A DNA stretch of 64,000 nt from Pelagibacteraceae bacterium AG-414-E02. GTDB lineage: Bacteria > Pseudomonadota > Alphaproteobacteria > Pelagibacterales > Pelagibacteraceae. Under the pieces are notes generated by a model. That model ran no database searches. It was not told the DNA's origin and was given only the letters and a program-made list of their open reading frames with translations. The stretch spans positions 1-64,000 of the forward strand of contig QCLK01000005.1 in NCBI GenBank assembly GCA_003214615.1. The letters are read 5' to 3'. Each line of letters begins with the position of its first letter. Position 1 is the first letter of the stretch. Both the position numbers and the translations under genes were made by a program. Shown here piece after piece: positions 17,091 through 25,333 of this stretch.

Positions 17091-17140
17091 GAGTTGCCAT
17101 TGTGGGACTCGTAAATAGTACTTGCTTAATGAAAGGAGTA
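17091..17140 (+). promoter_or_regulatory. ROSE-like RNA thermometer in the hsp20 leader
   Basis: Two adjacent hairpins fill the leader. Hairpin I (17091-17110) pairs GAGTTGCCA with TGGGACTC around a 3-base loop. Hairpin II (17119-17140) pairs TACTTGCTT with AAGGAGTA across a 5-base loop (one G-U pair), with G17124 bulged. In it the Shine-Dalgarno AGGAG (17134-17138) is paired with the CTTGCT stretch. A UUGCU sequence facing AGGA with an unpaired G is the hallmark of ROSE elements, which melt on heating to free the ribosome site of small heat-shock genes. The ATG is at 17145. Confidence 0.65.
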
Positions 17141-17144
17141 AATT

Positions 17145-17585
17145 ATGAAAGAACTATCTATATTTAATCAACTAAGACCAGTAACTGTAGGTTTTGACAG
17201 TGTATTCGATAATTTCGAAAGAATGTTTTCTGACGATTTTTTCAGCACTCCGTCAAATTACCCAGCCTACAATATCGTAAAGACAAAAGATAATCATTAT
17301 GATGTTGAAGTTGCGTTGGCCGGATTTAATAAAAAAGATATAAAGGTTAGCTATGCCGACGGACAGTTGTCTATTGAATCAGTTAAACAAGACAAAACTA
17401 AAGAAAAAGATGAAAATGGAAATGTGATTCATCGAGGTATTGCAAAAAGATACTTCAAAAAAAGCTTTAGTGTAGCTGACAATTGTGAGGTTAAAGGTGC
17501 TGAACTAAAGGACGGTTTGCTTAAAGTTTCTTTAGAAAGAATAATTCCAGAAGCACAAAAACCAAGGGTGATTGAAATTAAATAA
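17145..17585 (+). CDS. ibpA: Small heat-shock protein (Hsp20/IbpA family)
   Basis: A 146-residue alpha-crystallin-domain chaperone that holds unfolding proteins for refolding by DnaK/ClpB. The N-terminus starts MKELSIFNQLRPVTVGFD, typical of the IbpA/HspA class (F..L.P.tVGFD). The crystallin domain covers about residues 40-130 with YDVEVALAGFNKKDI, RGIAKRYFKKSF and the GLLKVSLER strand, and a C-terminal I-x-I-type anchor (VIEIK). A strong AGGAG is locked in the hairpin described in the leader entry. A clear terminator follows the stop. It is a single gene transcript with its own heat-shock promoter. Confidence 0.95.
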   Translation: MKELSIFNQLRPVTVGFDSVFDNFERMFSDDFFSTPSNYPAYNIVKTKDNHYDVEVALAGFNKKDIKVSYADGQLSIESVKQDKTKEKDENGNVIHRGIAKRYFKKSFSVADNCEVKGAELKDGLLKVSLERIIPEAQKPRVIEIK

Positions 17586-17599
17586 TCATTCCATAGATA

Positions 17600-17620
17600 G
17601 AGGCGGCTTTAAGTCGCCTC
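17600..17620. terminator. Hairpin terminator between hsp20 and the lipoprotein gene
   Basis: GAGGCGGCT-TTA-AGTCGCCTC forms a 9-pair stem (one G-T wobble) with a 3-base loop, located 15 bp after the hsp20 stop. The T-run after it is weak, so it may act as a terminator or as a 3' stabiliser. It lies between convergent genes and could serve both. Confidence 0.7.
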
Positions 17621-17626
17621 TTGATA

Positions 17627-17929
17627 CTAAAAACATCCCTTGCTAGTAAAACCAACAATCATTTTGTTTTGGTCAACCTCAAATTTTCGTTCACAAGTAA
17701 TGTTGTATTTTTTTTTAGTATATACTAAAAATTTTGACCCTTTGTCGTCATGTACTATCTCATCTGGTTTACCCATTACTATTCTTAGTTCTGATTCTGG
17801 CTGTTGAAGAAATTTACTTAATTTTTCATTTTCTTTTCTAATTGTAGACTCAGATTTTTTTTCAATAGTTTGACAGCCTGCAATTAAGAAAACGAAAGTA
17901 ACAATAAAAAAAATATTGAAAATTTTCAT
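17627..17929 (-). CDS. Small lipoprotein, function unknown
   Basis: A 100-residue protein with a lipoprotein signal: MKIFNIFFIVTFVFLIAGC, giving lipobox IAGC and lipidated Cys19. The mature part starts QTIEKKSEST and contains a short region PESELRIVMGKPDEI...SKFLVY resembling the small SmpA/BamE-like fold that recurs in envelope lipoproteins (G-x-P-D then a strand). The resemblance is weak. It ends with one Cys in the last three residues (KGCF) plus an internal Cys, which could form a disulfide. It is probably attached to the inner leaflet of the outer membrane. Confidence 0.75.
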   Translation of the reverse strand: MKIFNIFFIVTFVFLIAGCQTIEKKSESTIRKENEKLSKFLQQPESELRIVMGKPDEIVHDDKGSKFLVYTKKKYNITCERKFEVDQNKMIVGFTSKGCF

Positions 17930-18090
17930 AGTTTCAACTTAACATAGAATATCAGAAAAAATATAAACAGATATAAACTCTCAAGTTGAATCCTATTCAT
18001 GTTATGCACACCAGATAACACTTATTTAATTGTGACTTCCTTAAAAATCTTTATTAAGGTTACTTCATTAACTTTAGGAGGAAATATCTT
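17930..18090. promoter_or_regulatory. Divergent intergenic region with inverted repeats before the purine permease
   Basis: This is the largest gap in the window (161 bp). It must carry promoters for the lipoprotein (minus) and the permease (plus). It contains three imperfect or perfect dyads. TGTTAT/ATAACA is at 18000-18020. CCTTAA/TTAAGG is at 18039-18059. AAGGTTA/TAACTTT (about 18056-18075) overlaps the second and could be an alternative fold. A strong AGGAGG (18076-18081) sits 9 bases before the ATG. It does not match the known purine riboswitch core. Confidence 0.45.
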
Positions 18091-19377
18091 ATGATGGATA
18101 AATATTTCGACTATAGAAAACATAGAACGGATTTTAAAACAGAAGTTATAGCCGGCGTTTCTACTTTCTTAACAATGGCTTACATATTGTTTTTAAATCC
18201 TGTCATACTTGCTGATGGTGGGTTTGACTTTGGCGGAGTTTTCACAGCTACAGTTTTGGCGACAGCCATTGCCTGTTTCATAGCTGCATTTTACGCTAAA
18301 ACTTGGCCTGTTGGCCTAGCACCTGGAATGGGTATTAACGCATTCATAGCTTACGGCGTTTGTTTGGGTATGGAATATACTCCAGCTGAAGCGCTTGGTG
18401 CTGTACTTGTTGCTGGTGTGCTCTTCTTAATAATTTCACTAACTCCAGTAAGAGCTTGGCTAATCAACTCAATTCCAAAAAGTTTAAAACTTGGAATTGG
18501 TGCTGGAATAGGTTTGTTCTTAGCAATCATTGGTTTTGAAATTATGGGATTGACTGGTGACCATCCAGTTACACTTGTAACTCTTGGTGATCTTAGCAAC
18601 CCATTACTTCTTTTAGGTGCCGGTGCATTTATATCAATGATCGTAATGGAAAAATATAAGATCAAAGGAAACATTATCATTGGAATCATTGCCTTTAGTA
18701 TTATTGCTTGGGTAACTGGTTTAGCAAAATTTAATGGTGTTGCTTCTGCTCCACCTCCAATGACGCACTTGTTTGCATTTGATTTGGGTGCTGCGCTTTC
18801 AGCTTCAATGGTAACAGTAATCTTTACTCTGTTCTTCATTGACTTTTTTGATACTGCAGGAACTTTAACGAGTGTTGCAAATGTTTCGGGTAAACTTGGA
18901 AGAGATGGAAAAATCCAAGATATCGACAAAGCTATGCTTTCAGACAGTGTATCAACTGTTGCGGGTTCGTTATTAGGAACAAGTACAGTTACTACATATG
19001 TAGAGTCTGCTGCTGGTGTAAAAGCTGGTGGAAGAACGGGAATGACTTCTCTTGTAATAGGACTTTTATTTTTGGCTTGTATATTTTTAGCGCCATTAGC
19101 AACGAGTCTTCCAAAAGAAATCGACGGAGCTGCATTGATTTATATTGCAACTCTTTTCGTTCGTAACATTGTGGATATTGAATGGGATGATATTGCTGAA
19201 GCAGGACCTGCGGTCCTTGCTATGATAGCAATGCCATTTACTTATTCAATTTCTCACGGAATTGCTTTAGCATTTATTTCTTATGCAGCGATTAAAATCT
19301 GTACAGGAAAAACTAATGTTAGCCCTGCGATTTGGGTAATAGCAGTAGCAAGCGTAATAAGCTTCGTTGTAGCTTAA
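18091..19377 (+). CDS. Purine permease, NCS2/AzgA (PbuG-like) family
   Basis: A 428-residue inner-membrane protein with about 12-14 hydrophobic segments. Family motifs are AGVSTFLTMAYILFLNP at the N-terminus, GLAPGMGINAFIAY, the LKLGIGAGIGLFLAIIGFE segment, FFDTAGTLTSVAN and GTSTVTTYVESAAGVKAGGRTG. These place it in the guanine/hypoxanthine (AzgA-type) branch of the NCS2 proton symporters rather than the xanthine/uracil branch. The start has tandem ATGs (18091 and 18094) after a strong AGGAGG. Its location before a purine-salvage and oxidation cluster supports purine uptake. A strong terminator follows. Confidence 0.92.
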   Translation: MMDKYFDYRKHRTDFKTEVIAGVSTFLTMAYILFLNPVILADGGFDFGGVFTATVLATAIACFIAAFYAKTWPVGLAPGMGINAFIAYGVCLGMEYTPAEALGAVLVAGVLFLIISLTPVRAWLINSIPKSLKLGIGAGIGLFLAIIGFEIMGLTGDHPVTLVTLGDLSNPLLLLGAGAFISMIVMEKYKIKGNIIIGIIAFSIIAWVTGLAKFNGVASAPPPMTHLFAFDLGAALSASMVTVIFTLFFIDFFDTAGTLTSVANVSGKLGRDGKIQDIDKAMLSDSVSTVAGSLLGTSTVTTYVESAAGVKAGGRTGMTSLVIGLLFLACIFLAPLATSLPKEIDGAALIYIATLFVRNIVDIEWDDIAEAGPAVLAMIAMPFTYSISHGIALAFISYAAIKICTGKTNVSPAIWVIAVASVISFVVA

Positions 19378-19396
19378 AAAATTTAAATTTTTATAG

Positions 19397-19426
19397 AAAG
19401 GGCCGGATTTATTCTGGCCCTTTTTT
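19397..19426. terminator. Strong intrinsic terminator, probably bidirectional
   Basis: AAAGGGCC then GGATTTATTCT then GGCCCTTT, followed by a run of six T, form a GC-rich stem with a T-tract on the permease strand. Read from the other strand the A-rich left arm gives a second T-tract, so it can also stop the convergent phosphoribosyltransferase transcript, whose stop codon lies at its edge. Confidence 0.85.
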
Positions 19427-19949
19427 ATTTAGGGTGTTTCTTTTTTAAATCTTCAATTCTTATTTCTTCGTAGTGTTCAAAAGGTTGGACTATCCAAGGA
19501 TTATCTTTCAATTTGACAGCGCAATAATCTGGTTCAAATGTAGATTTCTTTTTTTTCCATAAAGTGGCTGTTTTTATATCTTCAATCTTATTTTTTATTG
19601 GTTCATAATTTTTTAACCAATCAACACTTTTATTTAAAGTAATTCCAGTATCAGAAAGATCATCACATAAAAGAATTTTTCCCCCCATATTCTTCGCTAT
19701 TGAGCTCATCTCTCTTGAAAATACTATGTCTCCCTGCTCGTCCTCTACACCTTTGCCACTATATGACTCTACTGCTAGGTAAGCACATTTTAATTTAAAA
19801 ACTCTACTTAAGAGATCTATCATCGGAGCCCCACCACGCATAATACCAACAAGCAAGGTAGGTTTATAACCACTATCATGAACCATGATAGCTAATTTTT
19901 CTACGGTCTTATTGTATTCATCCCAAGAAACAATTAATTTTTCAGACAT
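19425..19949 (-). CDS. Purine phosphoribosyltransferase (xanthine/hypoxanthine type)
   Basis: A 174-residue type I phosphoribosyltransferase. The PRPP-binding motif is ILLCDDLSDTGITL, and LLVGIMRGGAPMIDLLSR forms the N-terminal pyrophosphate loop. The C-terminal hood has PWIVQPFEHYEE. It joins a free purine base to PRPP to make the nucleotide. The length and WIVQPFE segment fit the Gpt-like xanthine/guanine group, but substrate cannot be set from sequence. It lies convergent to the purine permease and upstream of the xanthine oxidation genes, which suggests a salvage branch for imported bases. Confidence 0.85.
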   Translation of the reverse strand: MSEKLIVSWDEYNKTVEKLAIMVHDSGYKPTLLVGIMRGGAPMIDLLSRVFKLKCAYLAVESYSGKGVEDEQGDIVFSREMSSIAKNMGGKILLCDDLSDTGITLNKSVDWLKNYEPIKNKIEDIKTATLWKKKKSTFEPDYCAVKLKDNPWIVQPFEHYEEIRIEDLKKKHPK

Positions 19950-20001
19950 ATTAATTCTGCTATCATAGTTAAAAAAAACTTAATTAAAAAGGAGAAAATT
20001 T

Positions 20002-20292
20002 ATGTCAAAAGGAATTTGGATAGCGGTTTATGAAAAAATTGAAAATATGGAAACTTTGAAAAAATATGCAGTTAAAGCTACAACAGCTATTAGTAAATAT
20101 TCTGGGAAATTTATAGTAAGAGGCGGAAAAAATATAACTCTTGAGGGAAAAAATTCACCAAGAACAGTAATAGTTGAATTTCCAACTTTTGAAGATGCTG
20201 AAAAATGTTACAATTCTGACGAGTACCAAGAAGCCCATAACATTTTGAAAGGTTCAGTAAAAAGAAATTTGCAAATTATAGAGGGAATTTAA
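20002..20292 (+). CDS. DUF1330 family protein
   Basis: A 96-residue dimeric alpha-beta barrel-like protein of the DUF1330 family (known fold, unclear function). Recognisable pieces are KGIWIAVYEKIENMETLKKYA at the N-terminus, GKFIVRGGK, RTVIVEFPTFEDAEKCYNSDEYQEA and the final strand RNLQIIEGI. A clean AAGGAG sits 7 bases before the ATG. It faces puuD tail-to-tail with both stops in one TTAA. Members are small ferredoxin-like folds that may act on small organic compounds; a link to purine breakdown is only positional. Confidence 0.88.
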   Translation: MSKGIWIAVYEKIENMETLKKYAVKATTAISKYSGKFIVRGGKNITLEGKNSPRTVIVEFPTFEDAEKCYNSDEYQEAHNILKGSVKRNLQIIEGI

Positions 20293-21131
20293 TTGTTTTC
20301 TTTTTTATTCTTATTATTAACGTAATATTGAATCGTCCCAAAAATTATTGCTAGTATAAAAAGAATTATCCAATTGTATTTGTTAGTCGAAACAAAAGAA
20401 GCATGTCCGCTTAACATTATAAACAAAACCAATAACGTAATAATATTATTATGAACTGATCTCACTTTTGCCCTAAGTGAAAGATTTAAATCAAAATTTT
20501 CTTTTTTTGAAGCAGCTAATGCAATCTTTTTTCCATTTGGAGCTATAACAAAAAACACATTCATGGTCATTATACTTCCCAAAATAATACCCGATTGTAA
20601 AAAAGCAAATCGTGAACCATAAATTTTAGTCAAACCAAATGAAATAAGTGTGCCGATAATTAAAAGTGCAGTTGGAAAAATAATTTTGTAATTTATTAAT
20701 TTAGATTTACAGATAAAATCATATATTAACCAAGATACTATTATAGATAAAACTGAAATAGTTATAGCAAGAAAAGGAGAGATATTTTCGTTTACTCTTT
20801 TATCAACCATCAAAATATCTGCATTCACGTAGTAAATTAATATTAATAATGCTATTCCCGATAAAAAAGTTAGATACGAAGTGTATTTCCAAATAATTAC
20901 ATTCTTGGGAACTTCCGTGGGAGCTCCGTGATATCTTGTGAGTTTATAATAATAACCGCTATGCTGTAAAATTCCTTCAGCCTCGATATTTTTTTCCTTT
21001 AAATTTTTTGGCAATTTATTATCTAAATAATTAAATGTAAATGACGTTCCCACCCACAGTATAGCAAAAAAAACATGGCCCCATCTGAGTAGGATTTGAA
21101 TCCATTTAGAAATATCTGGTAAAAATTCCAT
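20289..21131 (-). CDS. puuD: Urate hydroxylase PuuD, membrane domain only
   Basis: A 280-residue integral membrane protein with about eight helices. It has the signature of the membrane urate oxidase: RWGHVFFAILWVGTSFTFNYLD near the start, then HSGYYYKLTRYHGAPTEVPK and WKYTSYLTFLSGI. PuuD oxidises urate to 5-hydroxyisourate and usually passes electrons to a C-terminal cytochrome c domain. Here the protein ends after the last helix with a short Lys/Asn tail and has no CxxCH, so the cytochrome part is missing. It is the last gene of the minus-strand cluster uraH-xdhA-xdhB-guaD-puuD, and its ATG follows the guaD stop directly. Confidence 0.87.
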   Translation of the reverse strand: MEFLPDISKWIQILLRWGHVFFAILWVGTSFTFNYLDNKLPKNLKEKNIEAEGILQHSGYYYKLTRYHGAPTEVPKNVIIWKYTSYLTFLSGIALLILIYYVNADILMVDKRVNENISPFLAITISVLSIIVSWLIYDFICKSKLINYKIIFPTALLIIGTLISFGLTKIYGSRFAFLQSGIILGSIMTMNVFFVIAPNGKKIALAASKKENFDLNLSLRAKVRSVHNNIITLLVLFIMLSGHASFVSTNKYNWIILFILAIIFGTIQYYVNNKNKKENN

Positions 21132-21596
21132 TTAATATTTTACCTTATCTATTTTTTTGTTCCATAATTCAAAAGCCTTTAAAGCTTCACTTCTCATCAT
21201 TTGAATCATAGGAATTTTTCTTTTATCAATACTTTTTTTAAATTCTGAATAAATTAATGAATCGTCAAAATCAATTTTTTGTGCGTCAATTCTGGTATTT
21301 GCATAATATATTTTATTAATTCTTGCCCAATAAATTGCAGATAAGCACATCGGGCAAGGCTCACATGACGAATACAGTTCATATCCGTTAAGGCTAAAAT
21401 TATTTATTTTTTTACACGCTTCGCGAATAGCAACAATTTCTCCATGTGCGGTTGGATCATTGTTTGACGTAACTTTGTTTGATCCTTCTGACACGATCTT
21501 TTCATCTTTAACTATAACACATCCAAAAGGTCCTCCACCGCCACTTACACTTTCAATCGAAAGCTCTATAGCTCTTTTCATAAATTCATTTCTCAT
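21132..21596 (-). CDS. guaD: Guanine deaminase (cytidine-deaminase fold)
   Basis: A 154-residue zinc deaminase. The motifs are HGEIVAIREAC (His ligand and catalytic Glu) and CEPCPMCLSAIYWARI (two Cys ligands). The length and the ESVSGGGGPFGCVIV N-terminus match the small GuaD of Bacillus type, which converts guanine to xanthine, rather than tRNA deaminase TadA. The neighbours (xanthine dehydrogenase upstream, PuuD downstream) support guanine as substrate. Its start overlaps the end of xdhB by 11 bp. Confidence 0.9.
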   Translation of the reverse strand: MRNEFMKRAIELSIESVSGGGGPFGCVIVKDEKIVSEGSNKVTSNNDPTAHGEIVAIREACKKINNFSLNGYELYSSCEPCPMCLSAIYWARINKIYYANTRIDAQKIDFDDSLIYSEFKKSIDKRKIPMIQMMRSEALKAFELWNKKIDKVKY

Positions 21597-23892
21597 ATTT
21601 TTTTTTTAAGTTTTTAATACTCATTAATATTCTCTCAGGCGTTGCTGGAGCATCAAGCTTAGGGTTTATATTATAATCTCTGATGGATGCTATGGCATTT
21701 TTAATTGCAAAAAAAACTGACATTGCATTCATTAATGGAGGTTCTCCGGTTGTTTTTGACTTGTTTATCACATTTTCAATATTTTTTCCTTTTTTAAAAA
21801 TTTCTGCATTAAATTTTTCTGGCATATCACTTACTGCAGGGATTTTATAAGTTGATGGAGAGTGAGTGGTAATTTGACCGTTGGTTTTCCAATTAACTTC
21901 TTCGCAGCCTAACCAACCTGCTCCTTGCACAAAGCCCCCCTCTATTTGTCCCATTTCAATGGCTGGATTAATGGCCCTGCCTGCATCATGAAGAATATCT
22001 GCACGTAATATTTTATTTTCTCCAGTCAAAATGTCAATAATGACCTCACTAACAGCTGCACTATAACAAAAGTATAAGAAGGGTCTTCCTTTAAAATTTT
22101 TCTTATCAAAATGTATTTTTGGTGTCGCATAAAATCCTGAAGAAGACAATGAAACTCTATTTAAATAAGCTTCTTTAATAAGTTTATTAAATTTAAAGAT
22201 TTTACCCTTAAATTTTACCATTCCATTTTCATAAATTCCTTCGCTATTTTTGATTTTATATTTACGTTTTACATATTCTGACAAATTTTTTTTTATTTTA
22301 GAAATTGCATTAAGTGTAGCTGCGCCATTAAGGTCAGTAGTACTTGAGGCGGCACTAGCACTTGTATTTGGCACTTTATCAGTACGAGTGGCTGAAACTT
22401 TTATTTTATTAAAAGGCAAGCCTAATGCATTTGCTGCTAATTGTGCAATTTTAGTATAAGTGCCCTGTCCCATTTCTATTGCTCCAGTATTTACGTGTAC
22501 ACTTCCATCATTAAAATAAATATGTACTAAAGCTCCAGCTTGATTTAAATGCCAGGTAGTAAAGCTGATACCAAACTTTACTGGTGTCATTGCTATTCCT
22601 TTTTTAATATATTTATTTTCTGAATTAAACTTTTTAATGTTTTGCATCCTACTTTTATAATTTGAAGATTTTATTAGCTGATCAAAAATTTCTTGGATAA
22701 TATTATCTTCAATTTTCATATTATAGTGTGTTATATTTTTTTTCTTTTTTTGATAGAAATTTCTCCTTCTTATTTCAGCAGAATCTTTTTTAAGTGAAGT
22801 GGCAATATGATCAATTATATTTTCAATGGCCATCATACCTTGATTACCTCCAAAACCTCTAAAGGCAGTGTTTGATGCAGTATTAGTTTTGCAGAGATAA
22901 TTTTCTAATAATACATTTTCAAGATAATAGGCGTTATCAATATGTAGCAAAGCTCTGTCGTTAATTGCTCCTGATAGATCTGGAGATATTCCGCACCTTG
23001 AGGCTAGTTTTAATTTTAAACCTTTAATAACACCTAGCTCGTCAAAACCTACTTCATACTCTGAATAAAAATCATGTCGTTTTCCTGTTATAATAATATC
23101 ATCGTCGCGATCTATTCTAAGTTTAACTGCACGTTTAGTTTTTTTGGCAAGCAAAGTACAAATCGCCGCAAATATAAAAGATTGTGTTTCGGTTCCCCCA
23201 AACGATCCGCCTATTCTTCTTGTTTCAACAGTAATCGTATTGCTTTTCTGATTAAGCATTTTTGCTATGATTTGTTGAGTCTCGCTTGGATGTTGTGTTT
23301 TAGAAAATACCTTAAAATCATTATCTTCTTGAGGAATGACAAAAGCAGCTTGTCCTTCAAGAGCAAAATGCTCTTGGCTTCCTGTGGTAAAATTACCTTT
23401 TAAACGATATGGTGAATTTTCTATTGCTTTAAGCGCTTCACCTTTTTTTATTATTTTCTCTTTTAAAACAAAAGATTTTTTCTTTAGTGCTTCCTGAATT
23501 GTAGTAATTGGTTTTAATGTTTTATAACTAATTTTCGCTTTTAAGACAGCTTTTCTAGCAAGTTCTGTTGTTGTTGCCGCCACAGCATAAAGTGGTTGTC
23601 CATAATACTCAGCTTTTTTTGGAAAAATTGGATCACCATCAAACACCGGACCAACATCGTTTCTACCAACTATATCATCTTCTGTAACAACGGCTATTAC
23701 ACCTTCACTTTTAATCACTTCATCAAGGTTTATTTTTTTAATTATTGCGTGGGACTTTTTGCTCCAGCCTATAGCGCCATACAAAGTTCCTGGTGGTTCA
23801 GGAATATCATCAGTATAATGAGCTTGACCACTAACGTGTTTTATGGCGCTTTCATGGGGTCTATTTTCATTAATAAAATTCTCTATTTTCAT
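21586..23892 (-). CDS. xdhB: Xanthine dehydrogenase, molybdenum-binding subunit
   Basis: A 768-residue large subunit that hydroxylates xanthine to urate at the molybdenum cofactor. Key parts are HVSGQAHYTDDIPEP at the start, IGGSFGGTETQS (moco contact), TAFRGFGGNQGM with the substrate-binding Arg, the ASAASSTTDLNGAA region and the catalytic Glu in TTGEPPLMNA near the C-terminus. The length matches bacterial XdhB (about 770). The partner XdhA is encoded just upstream. The XdhC insertion chaperone is not found in this window. Confidence 0.96.
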   Translation of the reverse strand: MKIENFINENRPHESAIKHVSGQAHYTDDIPEPPGTLYGAIGWSKKSHAIIKKINLDEVIKSEGVIAVVTEDDIVGRNDVGPVFDGDPIFPKKAEYYGQPLYAVAATTTELARKAVLKAKISYKTLKPITTIQEALKKKSFVLKEKIIKKGEALKAIENSPYRLKGNFTTGSQEHFALEGQAAFVIPQEDNDFKVFSKTQHPSETQQIIAKMLNQKSNTITVETRRIGGSFGGTETQSFIFAAICTLLAKKTKRAVKLRIDRDDDIIITGKRHDFYSEYEVGFDELGVIKGLKLKLASRCGISPDLSGAINDRALLHIDNAYYLENVLLENYLCKTNTASNTAFRGFGGNQGMMAIENIIDHIATSLKKDSAEIRRRNFYQKKKKNITHYNMKIEDNIIQEIFDQLIKSSNYKSRMQNIKKFNSENKYIKKGIAMTPVKFGISFTTWHLNQAGALVHIYFNDGSVHVNTGAIEMGQGTYTKIAQLAANALGLPFNKIKVSATRTDKVPNTSASAASSTTDLNGAATLNAISKIKKNLSEYVKRKYKIKNSEGIYENGMVKFKGKIFKFNKLIKEAYLNRVSLSSSGFYATPKIHFDKKNFKGRPFLYFCYSAAVSEVIIDILTGENKILRADILHDAGRAINPAIEMGQIEGGFVQGAGWLGCEEVNWKTNGQITTHSPSTYKIPAVSDMPEKFNAEIFKKGKNIENVINKSKTTGEPPLMNAMSVFFAIKNAIASIRDYNINPKLDAPATPERILMSIKNLKKKYEK

Positions 23893-23893
23893 T

Positions 23894-25333
23894 TTAAAAA
23901 TATACTCCTATTATTTTTTTCTGTTTAATTTCAAAGTACAATTTTTCAAGCAAATTTTTTGCAACTTCCATACGGTATAATCCGCTAGCACGCATATCAC
24001 TGATAGGTTTGAAATCTTTTTCTAAAGCTTTTTTTGCTTTGCTTACAATTTCATCTGTAACTATAGAATTTGAAAGTATTTTTTCACAGTAAATTGCTCT
24101 TTTGGGTATTGCAGCCATGCCACCATATGCAATTCTTACACTTTGAACTTTATTTTTAATTATTCTCAAATTAAATGCAGCACAAACCGATGATATGTCA
24201 TCATCATAACGTTTTGAAACTTTATATGCCTTAAAAGTATTGCCTTTAAGTACTGGTATCCTAATTGAATGAATAAATTGACCTTTCTTCAACTTAGTTT
24301 TGCGGTAACTTATAAAAAAGTCATTAAGAAATAAAACTTTGGTTTTCTTAAAATCTTGCAAAACTATTTCTGCATTTAATGACAATAATAAAGGTAGGCA
24401 GTCTCCTATTGGAGACGCAGTTGCAATGTTTCCAGCTATTGTTGCAACATTTCTTATCTGCGGCGATCCATAACGTTTAAGAATTTTTGTAAAATCCGGA
24501 TAATATTTTTTAATATAAGATTCAAATTCAATTAATGGAGTTGATGCACCTACTTCAATATACTTATTATTATTTTTTATATAGTTTAAATCTCTAATTG
24601 AATTCATATAGACAATAGAATTAATATCTTTTCTTTCTTTAGTAACAACTAGTGATAAATCGGTTCCTCCACTAAGGAAATCTACATCAGCATTTTTTTT
24701 AAGAATTTTTTTTAGTTCCATTAAATATCTAGGAGCAAAATATTTTTTTCCTTTGTGATAAATTACAACACTTTTGTTATTAATTTTTTTTAGTAAATTA
24801 ATAGTATTTTTTTTACTTTTGCTAAATTCATCAATTTTACTTTTATTTTTTAAACTTTTTGCAGCTTTTATTATTGGCTGATAGCCAGTACAACGACAAA
24901 GATTACCTGCGATAGAGTCCTTAATCTCATCATTTTTAAATTTAGAATTTTTTTTGAACATTGAAAATAATGACATAATAAAACCTGGGGTGCAGAAACC
25001 ACATTGTGATCCATGGTAGTTCACCATTGCTTGTTGGACGGGATGCAGTGAACCATTTTTTAAAATTAAATCTTCAACAAGTATAAGTTGCTTGCCTTGC
25101 AAAGTGGGTAAAAAAGTAATGCAGGAATTTATAGCTTTATAATTTATTTCATTTTTTTTTAATTCGCCTAAAACAACTGTGCACGCTCCACAACCACCTT
25201 CGGCACATCCCTCCTTAGTGCCAGTTTTTTTTAATTTTGTTCTGATAAAATTTAGTAAAGTTTCATTTGAATCAGGATTTGTAATTTCAAAAATTTTATT
25301 CTGATAAACGAACTCAATATTACTGGAAGCCAT
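23894..25333 (-). CDS. xdhA: Xanthine dehydrogenase, iron-sulfur/FAD subunit
   Basis: A 479-residue small subunit. The N-terminal plant-type [2Fe-2S] domain has GCAEGGCGACTVVLG. The second [2Fe-2S] domain has CGFCTPGFIMS and NLCRCTGYQPI. The FAD domain from about residue 200 includes FLSGGTDLSLV and ATIAGNIATASPIGD. It carries electrons from the molybdenum site in XdhB to NAD. It overlaps uraH by one base and is followed by xdhB after 1 bp, so the subunits are made together. Confidence 0.96.
   Translation of the reverse strand: MASSNIEFVYQNKIFEITNPDSNETLLNFIRTKLKKTGTKEGCAEGGCGACTVVLGELKKNEINYKAINSCITFLPTLQGKQLILVEDLILKNGSLHPVQQAMVNYHGSQCGFCTPGFIMSLFSMFKKNSKFKNDEIKDSIAGNLCRCTGYQPIIKAAKSLKNKSKIDEFSKSKKNTINLLKKINNKSVVIYHKGKKYFAPRYLMELKKILKKNADVDFLSGGTDLSLVVTKERKDINSIVYMNSIRDLNYIKNNNKYIEVGASTPLIEFESYIKKYYPDFTKILKRYGSPQIRNVATIAGNIATASPIGDCLPLLLSLNAEIVLQDFKKTKVLFLNDFFISYRKTKLKKGQFIHSIRIPVLKGNTFKAYKVSKRYDDDISSVCAAFNLRIIKNKVQSVRIAYGGMAAIPKRAIYCEKILSNSIVTDEIVSKAKKALEKDFKPISDMRASGLYRMEVAKNLLEKLYFEIKQKKIIGVYF

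Noticed and set aside
17930-18090. Canonical purine riboswitch before the permease
   Set aside because: The conserved core segments of the purine aptamer are not found; only simple dyads are present.
23074-23403. Open frames opposite xdhB
   Set aside because: Antisense shadows of xdhB with no recognisable features.
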